From NCBI GenBank assembly GCA_032716605.1, contig CM064571.1:18511856-18575855 (forward strand): a stretch of DNA of 64,000 nucleotides, written 5' to 3'. This stretch comes from Paralithodes platypus (lineage: Eukaryota > Arthropoda > Malacostraca > Decapoda > Lithodidae). Position numbers and translations under genes: made by a program. Below the pieces are notes generated by a model. That model was not told where the DNA came from. It saw only the letters and a program-made list of their open reading frames with translations, and made no database searches. Of this stretch, positions 21,901-33,900 are shown one piece after another. Every line of letters begins with the position of its first letter. The first letter of the stretch is position 1.

Positions 21901-24900
21901 ATCCATCTTACCATCCACATCTCTCCCTCCCCCCAATTATACATACACATGTGTATACATACTGTATATACACATACACACTGAGGGTCCCAAGCTGACT
22001 AACTATTGTATATACACCTTTCTTTGTATTACTGTATTGTATTGATTAATTATGTGTGTATTGTATCCATTACCTCACCACCACCTCAGCAAATGCGTCA
22101 TTCTGGCAACATGGAGGAAACATATTGAGTGTTTTTTGACAATAAAAGTTCCCTAATTGGCTTAATATATATACAGTACAGTACCGTCTTTGTTTTCATT
22201 ACTTTATTATGTATTTTGTATTTAATGTATAATTTCTACACACCAGCAAATGCATCAGTCTGACAACATGGAGACAAAGCGAGCTTTCTTTGACATAGGA
22301 GATTTATGTTTTTTTATTTGATAATATTCTTTTGTTAAATCTTAGTACATATGTTTTTTCCACGCACAGTAGTGATTTTTATAAGTTTGTTCGTCTTTAT
22401 ATTGTACGGTTTTAGATTTTTGGTTTGTTTGTTTTGCATTTAAATATATGGTATAAACTGTATAGGAATTCATTATACATCACCATTCTTTGTATTGATT
22501 AAGGAACACCCCGTTCTAACATTATTCCTCCATTACAAACCCCAATGCACTAGAATAAACTAATGAAAGCATATGATCCTCCCGGGATTCGAGCTCGGGA
22601 CACCACACCCATGCCTAACATCTACAATTGTACACCCCTCCACAGCAAATGCGTCGTTCTGGTAACATGGAAGAGACGAAGCGAGTGTTCTTTGACTTAG
22701 AGGTGGTGCTGAAGTCCCACGACTGTCCGTATATCGTGCAGTGCCTAGGGTGCTTCATCACAGACTCAGATGTATGGATCTGTATGGAGCTCATGGCCAC
22801 CTGCCTCGACAAACTCACCAAGAAGTACAAGCAACCCATACCCGAACCTATCCTAGGAAAAATATCCGTAGCTGTGAGTACTGTTTCATCTTATGGTTAA
22901 TATTTGTAAATATTTTGTTCAGTTTCTGGGTAAGCATTGTGATCTAGATAAAGGTAACTGTAGGGGAGCTGTCACATTTAGTGAAGGAAAAAGAATAAGC
23001 CCCACGTATCCTGCTGTGTGTTTTACATGACAACATAAAATGGGGATGGCTTAAGTATGAACCTATGATCATCCTATACAGTTGTTGTTGTTCCCCAGGC
23101 TGTCTGACCGAACAGTATTTGTCACAAAGATTGCTGAATATTGTTGATATAATTATGCATACAAGTATATATTGATTGGCCGGGAGTACGGTATATATTG
23201 TATTTGATAGTCTTCATTTATTTGTATATGTTAAGAGTTTCATTGTTGTTACAGACGTTAAAAGCGTTGAACTACCTGAAGGAGTCCCACGGTGTGATCC
23301 ATCGTGATGTGAAGCCTTCCAACATCCTGCTGGACGAGCGGGGCAACATCAAGCTCTGTGACTTTGGCATCTCAGGGAGATTAGTCGATTCTAAGGCTAA
23401 AACTCGCAGTGCCGGATGTGCTGCGTATATGGCAGTATGTATACCACTCTAATATTGGTGAATTATATTATTTGTAAAGTACTGTATATTGATTTTCAAT
23501 ATTTTAGACATTTACTAAATCTTTACATTCCTATACCCTACTTAACCATTTGAGTACCAGCGACGTATGTAATTTTTTATTCTAGCGATATTTAGATGAT
23601 AGTCTGATGCCTTAATACTGTATTACTAAAGGCCCATCCTATGCTGAATAAAATTGTCTAATAGTTGCCAGAATATGATAAAAAAGACATCCCTGGTACT
23701 GAATGGGTTATTGTTACTTTAATATAGTTTACTTTACACTGTCTCCCCCCCCCCCCCCCCCTACAGCCGGAGCGGATAGACCCTCCGGACCCCACCAAGC
23801 CAGACTACGATATCCGGGCGGACGTTTGGAGTCTGGGGATCACACTGGTAGAACTGGCCACGGGGCAGTTCCCTTACAAGGACTGTCGCAATGACTTTGA
23901 GGTGGGTTTGTGTACCTTCTGTTAATTTCTCCCTCTCTCCCTCTGTATTTCAACTTAATGTAATATGATAAATTTTAGTTGGTGGGATGGTCAAGCACTT
24001 GCTCATCAGGGCTCAAGGTGAACCAAAACTGCCGTATATTTACAATAGAAATATATTAATGATTTTTAGGTTTAGTTTCTAGTCTTATGTTCATGACACT
24101 GCAAATTTTGTCCTTATGAAGGAATATGAAATAAGATGTAAGAAAGCCATTTACAATTATTTTAACCCTTGTGTGTCCAGGTGCTGACGAAGGTACTACA
24201 GGACGACCCTCCCTCACTACCCAAGGACGGCGCCTTCTCTTCAGAATTCTGTGATTTTGTTAACGACTGGTGAGTAAGATAGTGAAGCCTTTAACCCTCC
24301 AGCCCCGGCTATGTATTATATATATATTCCTCGAAAACCGGGTGTTTTGGCCGAAAAACGTCTAGGCTAGGCTACCGTATATTCGTTAATCAGACTGCTT
24401 CCCGCATTCCCGCGCATCCCCAAGCGTAGCTGTGTTATTTACCTGTAGAATGGCATTAAGTAGAGCTCTCTAAGTCAACTGGTTGAGCTGTGATGATGAT
24501 TTCATTGGAGATAACTTTATGGTCAAAACAGCCACTTTACACTACTATTCGATACTTAACAACAACATACAGGCACACAAGAACAAGCGCCGCTCTCCTT
24601 CTTGTGGCCGGAGATGCGGGGCGTCGGTCCAGCCGGCTGTTGTTTACATGCGTCGGACCGACGCCTCGCACACGAAGCTCACAGGCTTTCAACTACAGGG
24701 GTGTTCAAGAGTCCTTCCGGGTTCCTGGTATATGCTTTTTTATGGGCGTTTAAGAGCCCATCCGTGTTGAGAGGGTTAAGAACTTTGCATACATTTTTTT
24801 GGAGAGGATGAACTATTTTCCTAAGAAAACAAGGAAAGTGGCTACTGTTATTATTGACATCATAATATAAACATTCCTGTTACTCTTTTTCATCTCTTCT

Positions 24901-27900
24901 CGGGATATTTGTTATCATATTTGTTTGTTTCCGCAGCTTGATCAAGGAATACCGTCACCGCCCTAAGTACAAGAAACTACTAGAGTATCCCTTTATCAAG
25001 AAGTACGAACAGAAGAAAGTGGACGTGGCTGCCTGGTTTGCTGGTCAGTTCAGTACAATATTTGCTTTGTTATTTATTTATTTTATTTTAATTATTTTTC
25101 TTATTTAACCCGGCAAGCGCGATAGGCCTCACGGAAGGCTTCCTATAGGGAACGCGATAGGCCTCACGGAAGCAAGACCATAAAAAAATCCTTCCAAAAA
25201 AAAAAAGGGCCTATCAAAACAAAGGATTTTGTCTCTAGGTGAGATAATTCCCCTCTAGTACTCATCCATGTGTTTCTCACCCCTCCCCCTCCCCTCCTTC
25301 CCCACCTTATTCCCCCCTCCCCCCCCTCCTCAATTATCACCTATTTATCCTCTTATTATCATCATTTATCGGTTATTTTTCTCTCCCGCGATAATGTAGC
25401 ACAAGTGGGTTGCATAAAAGATCGTTATGCAACACCCAGACACCGGCACACACCGCCCCGCTCGTCTCAGTTGACTCCCAGACAGCGAGAGGGGAGGGCT
25501 GCCTGTGGCTCTCTCTCGCCTGAGATTATGACCGGGTGGCCAATATCTTCGTTTTTCACCACCCAAATGCTTTTCCCACTTATTTTAGCACTCTTGAAGG
25601 TTCATATATACATCATATATGTAAAATAAAGGCATACCGAAAACAAATAATGCTTTATATTGTAAATATAACGAATTCTGTCAGAATCCAGGGCTAGAAA
25701 TGCACAAATAACTACCCTAGCACCTAGGTCTATATCGCGCTTGTCAGGTTAAGTGGGAGTTGTAGATTGAGTAGTTAAATAGATCGGGATGACCTAGATG
25801 TGTGTGAATTTGTATTTTGTTTTGTGTGTTCATTGTTTTCTGTTGTGCTGTCCCTATGCTGGCTCTGTCTTTAGTCGGTCACCCTCCCAAAAAAAAAAAA
25901 AAAGGAAAAGAGGGAAAAAGAACAAAAAATAGGAAAAGTGGTGATTGGGCCTGAGTATATAGAATAAAATAGGATAGGGAGTTGTAGATTCTGTAGTTAG
26001 ATAGATCGGCTATTTTTTTTGTGTGTGTGTGTGGGGGGGGGGAGACGCCATTTTGATAATGTGATTATGAAGCAGCGGTGTGATATTTGACTTTTCACCA
26101 TGTAGAATTTATATCCCAAGACCAAATTATATAGCCTATCCTGTACCAGTATTGCCGAATGTTTATTTTGGGTATGGATATATTCTATTTTGATTAATTT
26201 CACTCCCAACACCAAACACCTCCCAATGAAATTAATGAAAGCATGTGATCCACCGGGATTGGAACCTGGGCTACCACACACAGATTTTTAAACACTAACC
26301 ATTATACCATTAAGACCCCTTAACCCCTTCTATACTGGCAACGTCTTTTCAACTGTATTCTTGCTACTATTAGACAATTTCATTCAGTTTAAAAAGGGTC
26401 TCCAGCAATGAACATGCTTCGAACTATCTCACTTAACTCTATATACTCTACCACAGATCCTTCTTTAGCTGCACAAATCTTCTAAGTATTGCTAGAATAA
26501 AATATAAAAGACGTCACCGGTACAGAAGGGATTAAAGGTTTATGCACAAGCCTACGACTTATTTCAGAGTGTAACGAGGCTAATGAGACACCAGTGGAAC
26601 CAATATGGCGGAGGTTGGCAGTAGGGTCTTTATCTATCTATCTATATACTCCGGCCCAATTGGGGGGGGGGGGGACTCAAGACAGAGCCCGAATAGGGAC
26701 AAAACAACAGAAAACAATGAACACACAAAAACAAAATACAAATTCACACACATCTGAAGATAGATCAATAGAGGTGCTTGAATATCTAAACAAATTATCT
26801 CCTAAGTAGCCGACCGTGCGGTAGTGGTTTATATTTCATTTGTATTAGTTTACATGTATTAAGGAATATTAACTGACTGTTGCAGAAGTGACTCGAGTAA
26901 CGGATCAGCGAGTGAAGAACTCCCCGCAGAGAGTAAGTATATTTTCCTCCCCCCTGCTGTCCCGCGCCTCTCGCTCCACCAGCCGCCCCCCCGCTGGTAG
27001 TGGGGGTGGTGGGGGGGGAGAGGCGGGGCTGCCCCCTCCCCCGGTGGCACCCAGGAGGAGAAGTCGTACCCCCGAGGCTCACTCTCACGACCGTCTCAAC
27101 CACCATCAGCACCATCATCATCACCAACAACAACAACAGCCTTCACCAACACTACAACGCCTTCACCACAACCACACCCACGACCTCCACCACTCTCCGC
27201 CACACAAGCCACTGCCGGGACACAAGAGGTCGGACAGTATCGAGGAACACCGGCAGACGGCCAGACAGAACGGTGGTGGCGGGATTACTGGCAGTCCCGG
27301 GCGACACAACAACAACAGCAGCGGCGGCGGTGATGTGGTTAGTCGCCCCCAGCATCCTGCCTCCCCCAGCCTCACCCGTGCCGTGTCTGCTTCGCCATCT
27401 CGCTCTGGGCCCCCCCTCTCCCCAGCCCCCTCCCGGGCATTCTCCGCCTCCCCTCTTCCGAGAACTGTGCCCCCCCATTCATACCCCGGAGTAAGTCAAC
27501 CCGGGTCCCTCCCTCCCCCACTCTCCGCCCCCCCCCCGTACGCTGCCCCACCCACCACTCAGTCCTTCTCCCCGTTCAACTACTCCCCCCGGCCGTACTC
27601 CCACTCCATGGGTCAGTATAGTAACCCGTACAGTCAGGCGCTACCCCCGCGCTCTGCTCCACACAGTAGTTATGGCAATACCGGTTCTTGTAGTACCAGT
27701 GGCAGGGACAGGTGGACTACCGGTACTGGTAGTTGTAGTTGTAGCAGTCAAAGGTGTGGTTCAGGGAGCACCAGTACAACAACAACAACCACCTCACAGT
27801 CTAGTGGTGGTGGGGCGGCGGGGAGTGATAACAACACTGCCACCATGGCTGTCAGTTGGCCCACCCCCGGCACCCAGCGGGAAGTCGGTAGTCAGGGGGG

Positions 27901-30900
27901 GGCAGGACCACCACCCAACACTACTACCTCCGTCTCTCACACTCCTCCCATGCATAGGAAAACACCAGAGCCAGTAAGGTAGGTGTCACGCTCTTGCCTC
28001 TCTCTTAACTCTTACTTTTACCCTTCGTCCGTCCATGCTCCCGCCACACACACTCACACACTCACTCACTCACTCACTCACTCACTCTCATGCACCGTCA
28101 CTCTCTCGTCTCCATTGTTTGATTTAGTGCCAATTTTAATCTGATATCCCTATGCAAATATAGCTTGGAATATTATTTTTGAAATTTATTATTTGCATTT
28201 TGATTTGCATTAATTACGCTACCGTACATGTTTTTGCAATGTATTTGGTTGATTTGTTGAGAAATAATGTTGAAGTATAATTTTAAAGCTTAATTATTGC
28301 CTACTGCCTTTAGAGAACTTGGGATTATAATGCTTGTTCATTTCAATCCAATATGACAAGGAGGTGTTTGTGTACGTGTGTGTGTGTGTGTGTTTGTGGT
28401 GATCAGCCATCCACCCGGCTGTTATTGTGGATTTTTTTTTACTAATGATACTTATAACTGAAAATTTTCTTTAAGTCACAAAGCCATATTAATTACTTAT
28501 TTTATAACTATAGAATTAATATTTGCCATTGCTTATATTAACCCTCTCACGTTCTTGACGCAATTTTGAGCCTATTAGGGATACTTTAAAGCCTTTGTTA
28601 CCATCAGGGCTATTTAGAAACCTTTAGGTTAGTTACTTCAACCTCTGCAGTTGTCTTTGAGTTAGCTGTGGGCAGAAAACTAATTTTGGAGAGGTAATTA
28701 TAAGAGTGAGAGAACTCTATTTCTTATTACTAATCTGGCAACCTCTGCGTCATATGGTCGTGAGAGGGTTAACAATGGAATATCCATTATTATAAAACTA
28801 TAGAATTAATATTTGCCATTGCTTATATTAACAATGGAATATCCATTACTTTTAAAGGAAATTTTCAACTAATAATAATATTCCAGAATGATTAACCATT
28901 TCTAATATTTCTATTGATGTGATTGATACTGTATATATATACAATATATGAACAATGATCTTCCAAAATTGTTGATTATATTATTAAGATATAATGCTTT
29001 ATAATTAGGTTAATGAATTCTAGTTGGTAAGTGTACAGTTGACTAAAATAATGTGGTATCAATCATGTCTGGCCTGGTGTGGTGTGGTGTCGGCGCTAAC
29101 CATCACTGCTACTGTTAACGCTGGAGTCGAGGCAATTCACACTTAATTATAATGTAAAACTTGCAAAATAAACAAACCAAAACTTTAGACGAACACAGTA
29201 AAAAGACAAAATCTTATCAAAATCGCTATGTGGAAACAACGCTTCATATTTTTTCACCAACCAAATTTACTTCTAAACTCAATTAATGAAATCAACAAAT
29301 ACATGTGGCACTCCAAGAACTCGAACCTAGGATACTCACACCAAATTTCCGCGCATTTATGCATTACGCTATTAAAACAGTTAAATATATTGATGAAGCT
29401 CGACAACTTACTAAAGTGAACGCTAAACTCAGCAAACAAAACATTATCTAAAGTCTTACAAAAAGTAAAGCAGAATCGCAATACGTATTTTGTTTTATTC
29501 CTTATCATACTTGGCTGCCACGATAATTTATTTCTAGACAGACTGAAGAGGGAAATGGATGCTTGAGTATCTGAAGAGGGAAATGGATGCTTGAGTATTA
29601 AGAAGGGTTGATGCTAGTGTTAGGAATGAGTAACGCTTGACCTTTTGCCATAACAAAAATTGATTATAATTTTGAAGGCAATGACTCCAGCATGACCGTA
29701 TCAGAGTTTGGCATCTTCGCTGTTAGTATCCCTCTGGGCCTGTACTATACTGGGTGTGGTGGTGGTGGTGGTGGTGGTGCTTGCTGCTTCAGAGCCATTC
29801 ACATAGTACTAAAAAAATTGTGTACGTACTGTACAGTACCGGTATATACATCATGCACTCATAATACCCAAGTTCTACACATACCATACATTTACAGATT
29901 ATACAGGTCTCCCTCGATTTACGATTGGCTTACGTTCCTGAAAACTCGATCGTATAGCAAACCCTATAATTCATAGGGTAAATGGGGATCCGTTCTCGTA
30001 TTAGCCAAAACCCAAACCAAGCACCTAATAACCTATAATAATCAAATTTATTGGGGCATCATATAGTGAGAGAGACCTGTACAAACCATTGGCACCCATC
30101 GATATCATTCAAAGCCTTTACCTTATCATTCGTTAACCTGGATCACTACAGATTTTGTCTTTCTTAGCATTTTTTATTTTGTCTAAGCCTACAATATCAC
30201 ATACTGTTAATATACTTAGTACAGTTGCGCTAATAAGTGATGTCTCGGCACCAATTATGTTTTGATCAATAATTGGTATTAGCAATATCTAAGCTTCATT
30301 TCTTCATATCGAGTGAAATATACAAACATTTTCCTACACTTACCCACCCTATGCAAGATCTGACGGACATTAATACAGCACAGAAGCCAAATGTAATGAC
30401 AGCTGGAAATGACTTATTAGCGCGACTGTACATTATCAAATTATATGGGCACACACACACACACACAATGCACTCACACACACTTATACCTTATAGTGTA
30501 ATTAATGTTCATATTGTCAATTCAAAATTTATGAATTGATATTAAACTATCCCTCATCCACACATTATTGAGTATTGTGAAAACTTAACAGTACTCTCTC
30601 TGTCACAAATTAACAACACATTTAACTTTATTTTGAGCATATGAAAATTGTTTTGTGGTTCTGTCTGTACTCACCTTAACCCCTTCTGTACTGGTTACAT
30701 CTTTTTAGCTTTATTCTGGCTACTATTAGATGATTTTTGTACAGCTTAAAAAGGGTATCCAGCAAAAAACAGGTTCAAAATATTTATCTTAACTCTTTTT
30801 AAAACCAATGACCCTTCTTAAACTGCACAAAATCATCTACATGTAGCTACAATCAAATAAAAAAGATGTCGCCGGTAAAGAAGGGTTAACATAATCCCTG

Positions 30901-33900
30901 CATGTGTGTGATGGACTAATGCCTGTGGACTATTTATAAGGTTATGCATGGTACTGGTATGTGTATGTGGGTTCCCGGACAATTCCACCAGTATGCCTCA
31001 GTCTGTGGATCTCAACCAGTGCCAATAAAACTGGTGCCAACTTAGTCCTAACTCCTAACATAACAGTATTGTTTGAGTTATCACCGGTTGAGAGCCACTG
31101 GTTGAGTTATTTGGTCACCCGTCTGTGTGTGCTTTTGCCTAAAGAACATCATTCGCCGTCACTACAGTAGTGTAACCAATTGTCTTAATTAATACATTCA
31201 AGACAATAATAACAATTTATTTTAACTCCCCCCAGATGAGTTAATTAACCCAGGAACTGCTACAAGCCTCATTTGAGGCACAATATTCAAATGTATGGCC
31301 AAGGGGTGCTTCCTCTGGAAGCGGGGCATCAGATTTGATGATGATAAAAATCACTATGTGGTAATACCGTATTGAAGATTTAACAAGCAAAATTATTAAA
31401 TTAATTCAAACACAATCCAAAATGTTGACTAAAGAAACGATTGACTGTTGTTCTTGGTGCGTGAAAGTTATGGTGTTAGAACCTTGTGTCCCCCTCATCA
31501 CTAAAGCCGGTATCACACAAGCGTTTATTCCCTCAACATTTATCGTCAACACTGGTGTGGCAGCTTATGAAGTCAACATTTACAATATTTTGGTCACCTA
31601 TATTCATCTATTATATCAGTCTAGTTTCTTATACCAGTGCAAAATACTTCAGAAATGTTGCCAGAAAAATTTTGATCATCGAATGTTGACTATAATAGCT
31701 CTCGTGTGATACCGGCCTAACAGAAACTCACTCGGCCGCGCGACACTACTAATCCAAACATTTGAGTTACCGGTATCTTTACTATTAATCTCATAACAAG
31801 CAAACAATGCGGTATTCTCAGTCTAACTCAGAAATATTTTAATACTAATAGCTTAATATAGTTGGATATTAATTTAAGAGTAACACTAAGCAAAGAATAA
31901 TCATTTTGTGAAGCCATTGGGTAAATCTTTCATAATTGCCAATCAGATATTGATTCTTGATATAATAAAAGGAATCGGTAATGTTGGATGATTAGTCGGA
32001 TTTCCCAATTGGTAGCGGAATCATTATCTCTAATAATATTTCTTATTTTGTTTTCCAGTATTAGTAAAGTAATGTTTTTTTTTATTTTGGAATGGAATGT
32101 CATAGCTGTAGTAGAATTGTATTAATGAATAAGTAAAGCTTGTATTTTATTTGCGTAAGCCAAAGACAAGGTTCTAACTGGCGCTGTAATGTTGTTTGTG
32201 AAGGTGGGATCGCATTAGCACTTTTCCAGCAATTTATTTATCAGCAATTGTGGTGAGGTAGTTCCTGAAGTAAAGTTTTATTTCATATTTTTTCACCAAC
32301 CAACCCCACTTCTAAACTCAATTAATGAAATCAACAAATACATGTGGCACTCCAAGGACTCTAACCTAATCAGCCACATAAAATAATCCACCTTCAGTGC
32401 AGGGTGTCAAACCGAGACCATTTTGCTTTAAGGGGGGTGACCTTCTTTTTTTTGTCTCTCTGGCTTGTTTCCATTCGGCCCCATTCAGACGCATATCCTC
32501 ATCCAGGTGTTGATTTGCATAAGAAGAGATATGAAGCATAAAATTGTCCATATATATTTAATAATACCTCGTTTGACATCCTGCTTCAGTCTACCCTGTT
32601 CCATATTGGTGGGCCAGAAATCGTGAACCATAACCTCTGTAACTCGAAAAGGGCTAGAGCAAATGGGTTGTAAATTGGCACACCTATTCCCTGGCTGACC
32701 CTTCTCAAATGGTAGACATATCAGCTGGAATACTTGAGTCGTTTGTGAGTTAGAGAGGTTGATGTTTTAAGAGTTTTGGCCTACTTATAGATATGGTTCC
32801 TTGTACAAACACAAAACACCCCAGAAATATTGCCAGAAGAAAATTGCTGAAAAATGTAAATGTAACTGCGCCTTCAGCCCTTTCAGTAGGATGATGACTA
32901 ATGCGTTAATATTTTATTCCGGCTATCGTAGACAATGATTATTCAGCTTAGGAGGGATGTTTTGGAGTCGAAGGGATAATATGAATAGGTATGAATACTA
33001 TCTAAATTTACCCTCTGAATAATATAGGTCCTTCTTAACCCCTTATTGGCGGCGCTCGACTTAGTCGTGCACCAATTTGCAGCAAGTTAGGAGCATTATT
33101 AAGGCTTTTAAAGGGTTAAAAATCGAGTGCAAATGGCCGGGAGCGCAGCGGGCCAGACAGCCGACTCCCAGGGCTTACCGCCGCCCATTAACTCATGTTC
33201 CCTGTGTTCTCGAGAGGCCGGCAGTGTAGCCAGTAGTGAGCATAGCTGGGAAAAATATACCGCTATACGCTAAACTTCCATGTTCGTGGCACCACTGCAA
33301 GAGAACCACGAGTTCTACGTAGCTCGTTCTGGTCTCATTTTGAAGCTTTTAGCGCCTAGTTTTTTGCTGAATACATTTCTTTTCATGCAGATACTTGATT
33401 GATCATTCAGGAGGGCCTGAATATGCCCAAATGAGCCCAAAAACACCCCGCTAGACAAGGGTTAAACTGCATAAAATCTTCCTCTAGGACTCAAAGGGGT
33501 AAATACGATCTCAATAAACCCTCTGAATAGTTAAGTAGAGCAGATTAACCCTTTGGCGCACCTATAGTTTCCAAACAAGTTTTTTCCCACTCCCAAAGTA
33601 TATCTCAGCTCACTCAGAGCCAGTTTTGTGCCTGGCGATAATTTGTTTCTGTGACGTTTTTATCCACCAAAAAATCCTTGTATTTGGATAAATGAGGTAC
33701 CATCGGCTTCAGTATTGATTGAACTTGAAGATAAGCAAGTAAAAACATAGAATAAATACAAAACAACCACATTGGGGCACTCCGAAATAAGAATTGTAAA
33801 ACAAAAATCGAAATACCTGTCTCCAACTCGTGCTAGCTCAAAATTTTGCCCACAACATTTTTTGATTTACATACATATATGGAAGTGGAATTTTATGAGG

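Noticed and set aside
27000..27500. Long Pro/Thr/His-rich open frames on both strands across MKK7 exon 9
   Set aside because: GC-rich trinucleotide-like repeats leave several frames open. Only the frame continuous with exon 8 and phase-compatible with exon 10 is kept.
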